In this document: one piece after another, positions 9,455 through 16,985 of the stretch | How positions within the stretch are numbered: the stretch's first letter is position 1 | How the letters are laid out: the number at the start of each line of letters is the position of its first letter | Assembly: GCA_008704415.1 (NCBI GenBank) | Contig: VXIS01000538.1 | Coordinates: 1 to 19,561 of the forward strand | Length of the DNA stretch: 19,561 nucleotides | From: Sphaerosporella brunnea | Lineage: Eukaryota > Ascomycota > Pezizomycetes > Pezizales > Pyronemataceae | Reading direction: 5' to 3' | Made by a program: the position numbers and the translations under genes | Notes under the pieces: model-generated | What the model saw: the letters and a program-made list of their open reading frames with translations, nothing else | What the model was told of the DNA's origin: nothing | Databases searched by the model: none

Positions 9455-9850
9455 ACTTCGATAAGAACAGGCAACCCCAGGAAGAGACGCGACGACGAAG
9501 GTGGACACAGGCGCCGCTGCAGAAGCGCAGGGTCGGAAAACGAGCTGCCATTCGACAAGTTTAAGCAGCGCGTACCGAGAGCTGTTTGCATATACAGCTG
9601 GAGCTGCTACGGACAAGTTTGACCGGCGGAACGCAGAAGTTGTGGGGGTTAAGCCAACTCGAGCTTGGACCATCGCTTGCGGACCGAAAAGAAGCAATCT
9701 TAGCTCACCGAAAGCCTGAGTTGTGGGCATCAGACAACTGCAGCTTGGACAATCGCTTGCGGACCGAAAGAGAGCCACCGGAAGCCTGAGTTGCGGGTAT
9801 AAGACACCTGGAGCGTGGACGATCGCGTGCGAAAGAGAGCGATCTGACCT
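9455..9850 (+). repeat. Copia leader with three tandem units, copy B
   Basis: Homologous to 845-1560 of copy A: CCAGGAAGAGACG, GACGACGAAGGT, GCTGCAGAAGCGCAG, CGAGCTGC, then the tandem unit. Unit cores begin at about 9651, 9731 and 9801 (80- and 70-bp spacing), with CTTGCGGACCGAAAAGAAGC between them. Copy A has at least five units and copy B three, so the array varies in length. No gag follows; similarity stops near 9850. Confidence 0.7.
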
Positions 9851-9913
9851 ACTTTAGTGGGTTAGAGTCGAGGAGGCAACCATTCTATCCCGACCCCTTC
9901 GAACGACGGAGAC

Positions 9914-9921
9914 GATATGAC
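9914..9921. repeat. Left 8-bp target site duplication of the hAT MITE
   Basis: GATATGAC, identical to 10215-10222. Confidence 0.85.
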
Positions 9922-10214
9922 TAGTGATCTCAATAGCCGGCCTAAACAGCCCGGGCTGTCAGCCCGGCTGCCAAGATGGGCAGGCTGGGTTGGCTGTTTG
10001 ATCAGCCCGGCTACGAAGCGCGGGCTGGCTGGCTCTTGGTATGCAAAAGTCGCGGATTGGTACAGAGTGATAACCAGTGAAGCAACAATGATTTCCATTC
10101 TTCATACCCGACCGACAGCTCATGCAGCCCACAGCCAGCCGGCCGGGCTGCGAGGGCTAGCTTTTTGATCAGCCCAACGCAGCCCGCCCGGCTGGCTGGC
10201 TATTGAGAACACTG
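9922..10214. mobile_element. hAT-type MITE, 293 bp, with perfect 8-bp target duplication
   Basis: The termini are inverted repeats: TAGTGATCTCAATAGCC at the left and, on the other strand from the right end, CAGTGTTCTCAATAGCC. Over 21 bp, 18 positions match. CAGTG and 8-bp duplications are hallmarks of the hAT superfamily. The interior has no transposase. It is packed with short AGCCCGG/CCGGGCT and GGCTGGCTGG words, and TTTGATCAGCCC occurs at both sides (9997-10008 and 10164-10175), which look like subterminal transposase-binding repeats. It would need a transposase supplied in trans. The intact duplication suggests a fairly recent insertion compared with the decayed copia pieces beside it. 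Confidence 0.85.
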
Positions 10215-10222
10215 GATATGAC
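10215..10222. repeat. Right 8-bp target site duplication of the hAT MITE
   Basis: GATATGAC, identical to 9914-9921. It contains the ATG (10218) of the frame downstream. Confidence 0.85.
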
Positions 10223-10665
10223 CAACGATACCGATGATGAGATGGATCTCAACGATATTCCTTCCTCACAGGCTTCCTTTACCAGCAACACAACCTCAAC
10301 CAGCAGCACCACCTCAAACGACAGCAAAACGTCAGCCTTCAGCTTTTCATGCGGCCCAGACGTCGATGCGGATGGTTGGGAGAGGATTCCTGAGTGGCTG
10401 CTGGACGGATATAACACACCCCCCACAAAGCCAACCCGACCAACAACAAAGCCCCACCAACAACACCGCGTCAGCAGAGACTCCACCACCGGGCTGCGAT
10501 CCAGACGGCAAGTGGGAGTGGGAGTGGTAGAATGTTCGCTCAGAAATCTAGGAGGAGTGGGCGCAGGAGCGAGCGGAATATAAGGCGAGTGAGAAATTGT
10601 GGAAGGAATATGAGGATGCTCGAAAACTGTGGTGTTTGCCCACTAGACGCGACCGGGATGCATGA
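10218..10665 (+). pseudogene. Broken gene for an acidic, Ser/Thr-rich then Trp/Glu-rich protein
   Basis: From the ATG at 10218 the frame gives MTNDTDDEMDLNDIPSSQAS, a Ser/Thr-rich stretch, then GWERIPEWLLDGYNTPP and a Thr/Pro-rich tail. A second frame picks up with CDPDGKWEWEW and, after two TAG codons, EEWAQERAEYKASEKLW and KEYEDARKLW, ending at 10663-10665. Both halves look coding (acidic, aromatic, helical), so at least one frameshift and two stops separate them. I do not recognise the protein. The hAT MITE abuts its start codon, so its original promoter is now about 300 bp further away. It may be a host gene or part of an older element. Confidence 0.4.
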
Positions 10666-10744
10666 ACTGGGCAGCGTACAAAGACGGGCAAAAAAACGCT
10701 TTATGGGGTTCGTTTGTGTTTGTTTTGTTTGTTAGCAAAATACG

Positions 10745-10801
10745 ATGAAATAATTTTTCTACATGTGTTTGGCTGTTCCTCATGTAGAAAATGAATTTAT
10801 C
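10745..10801. repeat. Inverted repeat / hairpin
   Basis: TTTTCTACATG (10755-10765) and CATGTAGAAAA (10781-10791) are perfect complements around a 15-nt loop. Looser A/T-rich pairing extends to about 10745 and 10801. It follows the broken gene above and could lie in its 3' region or be the trace of a small element. Confidence 0.7.
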
Positions 10802-11668
10802 GACGAACACTTGCTGGTTCAAGAAATACGCATTCGTCGGCAGTGATGAATTACTGGATAACTCCCGCAGTCCCTAGTTCAATCTGTGCAGGGGGTTTCC
10901 ACTTCGGAAAGCCTACGGACCATCCAAACCTCGCGCACTACCGCGCGCCTACGCGCCTTGCGGCGGCCTTACCACTGTCACTCGATACTGCAGCCATGTC
11001 CGTGCGCTTGAGCGGCGGGCTGAAAAACACAGCGATATATACTTGGCGCGCTGCAGAATACCGGCTAGCACAAGCGTCTAGTAGACGAGAATGAAGGCTC
11101 AGGGTTACCCTAATGGTAGATCCATCAGTTGATATGCAGTAGGTGAACAGAGCCCCCCTGAATTCTGTTGTTCAAATACTAATTTGTTGTTGTATTGTTG
11201 AGAAACAGTGTAGCGGGCAATGATGATGGGATTGCTCTGATCAGCGATGGCTGGTGGCATGACAATATGATGCACGCCGTCACTGGTACCAGGGTTTTGT
11301 TTCTTGAAAATCAAAATAACGGCATTTATGGAGGATATATGCCCCCAAAAGATGCAGTATTTCACAGAATATTCAGAATAACTTGCGGAGGAGAGAGAGA
11401 GAAGAGAATAGAATTCTGGGAGAACTGTTTATTGCGCTTTGGCCTAGCTAGGAGGAAGCTAGGGTATGCCTGGTTATATACATGACGTGTCTGTGCTAGT
11501 GAGACAGGACAAACACCCGGTGGTCCAATTCACCTCCACCGTAATCACACTGAGACCCTCAGACGTGCTTCCTGAGCCTTCCTCATTGAAGAAGCACGCC
11601 TGTCGCCATTGCATCAGCCGTTCCGACGCAGATGCGGGGGAACAGAGGTGGCTGGGACAGTGTGACTC
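10802..11668. other. Stretch without a supported gene
   Basis: Overlapping frames at about 11105-11485 on both strands are open for about 90 residues but share no family pattern and no splice context. A short GA run lies near 11390-11407. Nothing else was recognised. Confidence 0.4.
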
Positions 11669-11823
11669 CAGTGTTCGGCACGGTCCGTCTATGACTGCAG
11701 TCCAAACCGAACCGACCAGTGTGAACGAGTCCAGTCTGCGCTGGAGGCGGACCGCATCGATCCAGTCCATTGAGAATGGGAACTGGTTTGGACCGCGGAC
11801 AACGGCGGCCGACTACGAACAGT

Positions 11824-11852
11824 CATATGTAGGATATGTAGTCGTACATATG
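11824..11852. repeat. Small inverted repeat inside the hAT element
   Basis: CATATGTA and TACATATG pair perfectly around a 13-nt loop. Confidence 0.6.
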
Positions 11853-12132
11853 GTCTCCCCCGAGCCATTGCTGGACCATGCGCCACTGCGGACCCCGAAC
11901 CTCTGCGGACCCTCTTCCACCGAGACGATTTTGCGCGGACCCTGAGCCACAGAAAAAGGCCTTAGCCCCGCGGACGCTTCAGGTAGAGTCTTTCACCAGC
12001 GAAAAGATTTTTCAGTACTGGTCCTCACCGTGACATTTTTTCCTGCCACCGAACCCATAACAACCAACCCCGAAGACAATTAGCCACCGCACGAGAGCGA
12101 ACACGGCCCACCGGCGGCAATTACCATTCACG

Positions 12133-12710
12133 ATGTCCCAGGAAAACTACGCTGCGAGTCAGAGCTCGATCACCTCTCAGCTTTCATTCACTATGTCCTG
12201 TTCCGAAGAAACCAGCGACAGCCAAACGACCACCCTCTGAATGGGAGCGGCACAAACGTCGGGAACTTATAGAAAACCCCGATGAGACAGACGCCATGAA
12301 TGTTTTCCAGCGTGATACGCCCATACCGGGTACTATGACGGACGTTGTGGGATGATGCGTCACCCGGCGGCAGGAGTCCAAACTGCGAGACCTCGCCCGA
12401 ATGGCTTTGGATTATTTGACAATACCCGCTAGGTCAGCCGAGCCAGACCGGGTATTCAGTCCTGCAAAGATCACACTCTCCCAGCGCCGTGGTACCCCAG
12501 CTAGGCGACGACGTAATCAACGCCCTTGAGTGCCTCAAAAGTTGGCAATGTGATGGTTTGATTGCGGCCAGCTGCGATGATATTCGGGAGCTAGAGTCGA
12601 TGCGAGATGCGCTCTGTGAGGATGGGTTAGAGAAAGCACGCGAGGCAAGGGAGCGGGCTCAGCGGAGCGGTGGTAATGGGGAGTGGAATGTTATGTATGT
12701 ATATCTTTAG
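12133..12710 (+). pseudogene. hAT transposase remnant with the C-terminal dimerisation domain
   Basis: The C-terminal hAT dimerisation pattern (hATC, PF05699 type) is visible as LRDLARMALDYLTIPARSAE followed by RVFSPAKITLSQRRG in one frame. After a frameshift near 12490 comes LGDDVINALECLKSWQ in the next frame. These are the conserved blocks 'LA..ALDYL.IPA.S...ERVFS' and 'L....V.AL.CLKSW'. Just before them, a TGA at 12353 replaces what is usually Trp in this family. Upstream, SEWERHKRRELIENPDETD and an N-terminal MSQENYAASQSS segment remain, in different frames. The zinc finger and the DDE RNase-H-like catalytic core are missing. It cannot encode an active transposase. Confidence 0.75.
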
Positions 12711-12926
12711 AATAGATCTCTTTGAATCTTTGAACCTGGCCATGTCCCGTAGTCTGCCGTCAACTGCAATCGACCGCTGTCAACCGCGGACATGGTTGAC
12801 CGCATTTGGCTGCAGTCGGTCCAGTTCATCCCGCCTCAAAGATTGCCGGTTCTGGTTCTCGCTGTGGACCGGACCGCCAGTTCGGTTCTGAGGACGACAG
12901 GACCGAACGGACCGTGTAGAACACTG

Positions 12927-13226
12927 AGTGTGGTGGCAGGCGATGCATGTGATTATCTATAGCTAGGCCTGCACACCCCACAATAGAATCTAGACAGAAG
13001 GTTGGGAACAGACAGGAGGAGGCCCAAGGTACTTTTGTACGGATAGATGGGCGCGCTGTCCGCCGCCCAGTGTCTATGTTGATAGTAAAGTGACACGGCT
13101 GTGCTGAGTCATTGGAAAGATGGGTTAGGGGTGAACAAGGTTTTGGTTGGGTTCGCTTCATTCCGAACCATCAACGCGTCACACCACTCGTCGCAATTAC
13201 AACCACCATCACGCTCCCTACACAAC
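12927..13226. other. Spacer; putative 5' leader of the next gene at its end
   Basis: No gene seen. The last ~60 bases before 13227 are A/C-rich (CAATTACAACCACCATCACG), typical of a fungal 5' leader. Confidence 0.4.
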
Positions 13227-13621
13227 ATGATTCCCACACAGAAAATGACACCCACCAACGGAGCTGATGAGCCGCATGTATACTACACCCCTCGCATTGC
13301 CGTCGCACTTGCACTGCTAACAGCGGCCAGATCGGAGAGAGCGGAACCTCTCCCACGGCACACGCGGAGCGCAATGTCGTCGACCACCTTCACCCAGATA
13401 ATCCACCGCATGACGTTGGCTTTGATCCGGCCGTGGACATCCGCTGCCCTACTATCAGCCCGGCGGAGCAGCAAGCGTGCGTCGTGCTGAGCGTGTTCTT
13501 CCTCAACACGGAGGTGACTGAGGGCGACATCCGAAATATCGCCCGCCAGCTGCACGATCTCAACCTGGACGACGCGACGTTGCGGAACATGCTGCGCTAC
13601 GACCTCTTCCCTGTTCTGTAG
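13227..13621 (+). pseudogene. Spliced DUF7079-like protein, early stop
   Basis: Proposed exons 13227-13277 and 13331-13621 encode 113 residues. Residues 60-113 match the helical DUF7079 pattern as I remember it: SPAEQQACVVLSVFFLNTEV then DIRNIARQL, TLRNMLRYDLFPVL, against 'LS.FFLDTE...D...IA..L......L..I...EV.PVL..NL...AG'. The stop TAG at 13619 falls where the family continues; the same frame then reads GNITATASE, which fits the next block (NL...AGEW). I therefore infer that TAG replaced a sense codon (probably Tyr) and that the gene lost its C-terminal third. The frame stays open to 14260 after that stop. DUF7079 is best known from bacteria and has no assigned function. A stop that is real, or another exon, cannot be excluded. 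Confidence 0.5.
13278..13330 (+). other. Putative 53-nt intron in the DUF7079-like gene
   Basis: Donor GTATAC, branch motif GCTAAC, acceptor GCGGCCAG. It joins complete codons and moves from the ATG-bearing frame to the frame with the domain. Confidence 0.5.
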
Positions 13622-14094
13622 GGCAACATCACGGCCACAGCCAGCGAGTGCCCCAGAACCAAGCCGTCACGTTCAGAAACGGTAGCCTTCCGTGGAGAGA
13701 GCAGAGACGAACATAACAGCGGCCATGTGAATTTCGCACCACGCTGTCGTGCATTCGGTGCGGCCTGGTTTTTCCAGAACACGCACGGATTGGGCGTAGC
13801 GTGCGAATCCAAAGCACATGTCACTCGCGGTAGGCAGGACGTAGGAACTTCCGTCCACGCGCTTCACCCCTCATTCATTCTCGGCATGTCGGTCAATAAG
13901 GAACTCCACATCTTTCGCACGGCGATGGAGCGCAACTGCGAAATGGGGATGCAGAGGCCGAAATTCAATCTTGGGGGTGTGGGATTGAGTGGACACCAAC
14001 AGTGGAGCGGGATTGCCCTTGGCGCATTGCGGGCATCCAGCTATATCTGGATTTCGAGTCTCGACGAGGATACTGAGTTGCGAACCAAATACAC
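13622..14094 (+). other. Open but unrecognised stretch after the DUF7079-like stop
   Basis: The plus-strand frame is open here without a stop, in phase with the DUF7079-like exon, but the translation shows no clear domain. Patches such as AFGAAWFFQNTHGLGV and NLGGVGLSGHQQWSGIALGA are Gly-rich. A minus-strand frame (13871-14317) is also open. I cannot tell whether this is coding. Confidence 0.3.
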
Positions 14095-14653
14095 TTGCCA
14101 AGCCACCTTGCACAGTTGCAGACTGGTAAACTGGCAACTGTCGAAGCAGCGGCCCAAGCTGCGCGTGCCGCAATCGCGCGGTCATCCAAATTCGGCAGCA
14201 AACGTCGGCGCTCTCGTTGCTGTTGGCAACCACAGAGAAGCCGGTCCTGCAGGGTGTTAGTGATTTGGCCCGCAAACACGCTAAAAAACTATTTGGGGCG
14301 CAGTTCACAGCTCTCAATGAGAGTCAAAAGGAGGAGGTATAGGTTTCAGCACTTTTGTTGTTTCAGCGGTGGCGCTGACGTCGCAGGTGTCCCTGGAAAT
14401 TGTGCGATCGTCCGCAAAAACAAATGCAACCTTCAATGAGATGGCACGCCTCTTCAAGGTTGGCCGCAGCATCGCCATTGCTGCAGGTTCAATGCTGGGT
14501 GTTGTTGCCGTCCTGCGTTCCGAGTCTCCAACCCGGAGCGCAATCGAAATTGCCCCGTCGACGGCGAAGCCATATCTGATTGGCTACCTCATGCACAAAC
14601 TCGGCCTTCAGTGGAGACTCCAGCCCACTGGGACGGCTCTCAATTCCGTGTGA
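14095..14653 (+). pseudogene. Frameshifted helical protein remnant with one intron
   Basis: Three segments make one plausible protein. First, LAQLQTGKLATVEAAAQAA (from 14095). Second, after a frameshift near 14175, IQIRQQTSALSLLL, VLQGVSDLARKHAKKLFGAQ and [11 protein letters not shown]. Third, after a 50-nt intron, [40 protein letters not shown] and [12 protein letters not shown]. The last part has Gly/Ala spacing like a hydrophobic glycine zipper, reminiscent of segments in many secreted or membrane-inserting proteins; this is a resemblance only. The frame runs on to TGA at 14651-14653, but the translation after about 14590 looks random. No family assigned. It may be part of one gene with the DUF7079-like piece upstream. 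Confidence 0.45.
14337..14386 (+). other. Putative 50-nt intron
   Basis: Donor GTATAGG, pyrimidine-rich middle, branch motif GCGCTGACG, acceptor GTCGCAG. It joins two complete codons (GAG|GTG), and its removal skips the TAG at 14340. Confidence 0.6.
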
Positions 14654-14852
14654 GTTGTTTTCCAAAGCACACTGCAGGTTGCAATCGAGCTTGCCGCCGG
14701 TTGATATTTGGGCCAGGCACTCCAGCCTAGAATGATTGGGCTCCTGTGGGGCCGGTGGAGAGTTTCTGTGGCGGGAATGGTGTTGTCGCCGGTTGACCTG
14801 GGCCGTGGTCTCAGTCCCATTTTCAATAGCAGGACAAGCCTCGCGAGTAGGC

Positions 14853-15339
14853 ATGCTCTGCGCATACCGAGGCCGGACCTACGACATGCAGGCGGACGCT
14901 TCCTTTATTTTCAAAGGCGACGAGATACCGTGGATCATCATTGATGTTGCAACGTCGGAGCGGAACGCTCACGTCAACGCAAGGTCAGGCCTTTCGTACT
15001 CGGCACTTGCGGCGCCGTCCGATACGTCGTCATCAAGATGCGCGATCGTCCCACTACCTAGTGGCTGCTAGCAAGCGCGGCTCGTCACTGTCGTCAACGA
15101 AAATGGTTGTCTGGCCTGACCGACAAAGGGAAGGCGCCGCATTCACGATTCGCTGGGAGGACTTCGGTTTCGCGGACTCACCGGCCAGCAAGCGGGACAG
15201 CGAAATGAGGCTTCCGCTCGCCCGGACGCACCACTGGATCGCCGCCATTTGGGTATTTTCTTTTCGGGCTCTGTTTTTTTTTTTTATTCTACTTGGAGTG
15301 GCGGGCGGTGTGCTGTTTATATACCTACTGTCTTTCTGA
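14853..15339 (+). pseudogene. Uma2/PD-(D/E)XK nuclease-fold remnant, two frameshifts
   Basis: Segment 1 (frame from the ATG at 14853) reads YRGRTYDMQADASFIFKGDE then IPWIIIDVATSERNAHVNA. This fits the nuclease-fold pattern in which an Asp in 'DASF' and an acidic residue at the end of a beta strand ('IIIDVATS', compare 'lvvEVlS' of Uma2) form the metal site. A one-base slip near 14981 moves to KVRPFVLGTCGAVRYVVIKM, the 'GKIRYVVVI' strand typical of such proteins. A second slip near 15060-15110 moves to EGAAFTIRWEDFGFADSP and the end. The final ~35 residues are hydrophobic (ALFFFFILLGVAGGVLFIYL), but this may be read-through of a T-rich 3' region. Related bacterial proteins are DNA nucleases or inactive derivatives; the role in fungi is unknown. 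This copy is broken. Confidence 0.5.
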
Positions 15340-16134
15340 TTACATTTGTGAAGCAAGTTCCCTTGCTCATAATACATGATGTTTTTTTTTCTCTGATCGC
15401 TGGTGCTCCAATATGCTCTACACTTGCTTTTTAACAAAACACGCTGCCTCACCGCTCATTCGGCGATGTAGAGACATACATCTGCACGATAGAACACCAG
15501 GTGTTCGACTGAACAAAATAAGCGTGCATAGGGTTTCGAGGGTGCGAAGTGCACAGGTGCCGCGGGAGGATTAGACATCTAGTTGCTAGGTGTGGTCTCA
15601 CGAAGAAGCGAAGGACTACCAGATTGAAAGGAGGTTGGTACCGGCGAGATTGAGGGGATGGATGGGAAGCGGGGGATGCGGTGTTGAGAAATTGTGGTTT
15701 TTGGGGCCGGGAGGAAGGGCGGAGCGGAAAAAGGGGTTTGAGTCAGACCGCCGGTGCTCCCGGCGTTGCGCTGGAGATGGAGCGCTTAATACAGAAGCTT
15801 TATCTGCCGAGAGCCTGGAGGGCGCATGTATTTTTTGCGACAGTCGTTCTGCTGGCGACACTCGCGCAGGGCAACGGTAACTCGGGGCGGCTCCACGGTA
15901 ATGGTTATCGTAGCTCACAGCCTGGTTTGTTTGTTTTAATCGTAATTTATTGGGCCGCTTGCGGCCATGACATGTGACTATATATCTATAAAGTCTACCC
16001 TTGGACTGACGGGCCTGACCTGCGACGAGAGAAGCGTACCCATTGGGCCCGCTCCTGTGAAGGAAATAATTCAGGGAAAGAGCAATACATCAATGGCGGA
16101 AAAGACTGTAGACACCTCCCACTGCCCCTACACC
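15340..16134. other. Stretch without a supported gene
   Basis: Open frames on both strands around 15590-15980 overlap. The plus-strand one includes a hydrophobic segment (VFFATVVLLATLAQG), but there is no splice or domain support. T-runs occur at 15274-15285 and near 15380. Near 16147-16200 the plus strand is a C/T-rich repeat (CTCCTGCTCC, CTTCTCC) ending in a 10-base C run. Confidence 0.4.
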
Positions 16135-16856
16135 CTAGGAGCCCGCTGCTCCTGCTCCTTCTGCTTCCCCTTCTCCTTCCGCTTCTCGTTCTTGCCCCCC
16201 CCCCTTGGGTGTGCAAGTCCTGTGCGACTCGGTGTCAGCGGCTCCGCCTATGAAGACGTTGATGCTCACACCACCGCCCCGAGCCACTTGGGCCCAGGAA
16301 GGCGCTCTTCCGCGGTTCGTCTCCGTCGTTGAGCGGCCAGAGGGCCGCCGCCGTGACTGCCGGCGGCGTGGCAGTCGGCTCCGCTGACGCAAGAGGGGCC
16401 GAGGTGGGGGCGGCGTCTGGGGAAGCGTCGCCTACCCGAGGCGTTTCGCTGAGCTGGGCTTGAACTGCGCTGTTTTGGACCGAGAGCTCTTCGGTCGATT
16501 CCTTCAGCTCAAGCACGACTTGGACCAACTTGGCCAAACTGGGGTCGTATCCTTCCTTGAGGCGGTGAGACGGCGCCCCAGATGTTCCTCGACCTTTTTC
16601 GCAAAATCCGCGAGAGGGAGAGCAGGGGCAGCCGATGTGACCTCAGGTGAGGCGTCCCGCATATGTGTATCTTGCGACTGCTTCGCGGCCCATGGAGCTT
16701 TCCACTCGTCGATGATGCCGAATTTCATTGCAATCTCTGCTGTTCTGATGCCGTCGAGTCGCTTTTGGCGCGTTAAGCTGGAGCTGTGCAGATGGCGACG
16801 GGTCGGGGCGCGGGCGGGTGGGGTGCGACGAGGTGATCGTTGTTGGGCAGGGTCAT
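16135..16856 (-). pseudogene. Frameshifted coiled-coil protein (minus strand)
   Basis: Read from the ATG at 16856 downward: MTLPNNDHLVAPHPPAP in frame one; then RLDGIRTAEIAMKFGIIDEW and LADFAKKVEEHLGRRLT in frame two; then RLKEGYDPSLAKLVQVVLEL and KESTEELSVQNSAVQAQLSE in frame three from about 16565. A Pro/Ala/Thr-rich linker (to about 16310) follows. Finally the frame two register returns with GGGVSINVFIGGAADTE and a Glu/Gly-rich tail ending at 16135. The helix around the second join has a clear Leu/Val heptad, which supports the frame change. Coding signal that hops between frames at three points suggests a decayed gene or sequencing errors. I do not recognise the family; a Gag- or ORF1-like protein of a retroelement is possible but unproven. 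Confidence 0.4.
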
Positions 16857-16925
16857 CGGGGTGTGACGGAGCATAACCGCCGCGGCGGGCGGCGTGTATC
16901 GGGAGCATCGGGAGGACCGGGGTTC

Positions 16926-16985
16926 CGACGGGGCGGCCGGGGCAGCGACGGGGTGGCCGGGGCAACGACGAGTGGCCGGGACCAA
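16926..16985. repeat. 20-bp GC-rich tandem repeat, about three units
   Basis: CGACG recurs at 16926, 16946 and 16966 within the unit CGACGGGGTGGCCGGGGCAA (the first two units differ slightly, the third is partial). It lies just upstream of the putative start of the minus-strand coiled-coil gene and could be in its promoter region. Confidence 0.75.

Larger units (their letters stand above)
11669..12926 (+). mobile_element. Internally deleted hAT element, 1.26 kb
   Basis: The left end is CAGTGTTCGGCACGGTCCGT and the right end, read inward on the other strand, is CAGTGTTCTACACGGTCCGT: 18 of 20 bases match. Similarity continues more loosely inward (ACCGAAC, GAGGCGG, CCGCGGACAACGGCGG against CCGCGGTTGACAGCGG). 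The word GCGGAC recurs about seven times, mainly in the left 350 bp, consistent with subterminal transposase sites. The 8-bp flanks TGTGACTC and AGTGTGGT do not match, so the target duplication has decayed or an end has been altered. The coding part retains only N- and C-terminal pieces. Confidence 0.75.

Noticed and set aside
11195..11485. 96-residue plus-strand ORF
   Set aside because: A minus-strand frame of similar length overlaps it. No domain, leader or splice signal supports either.
11658..12934. AGTGTGAC / AGTGTGGT as the target duplication of the deleted hAT element
   Set aside because: Only 6 of 8 bases match, and the left copy is two bases away from the CAGTG end.
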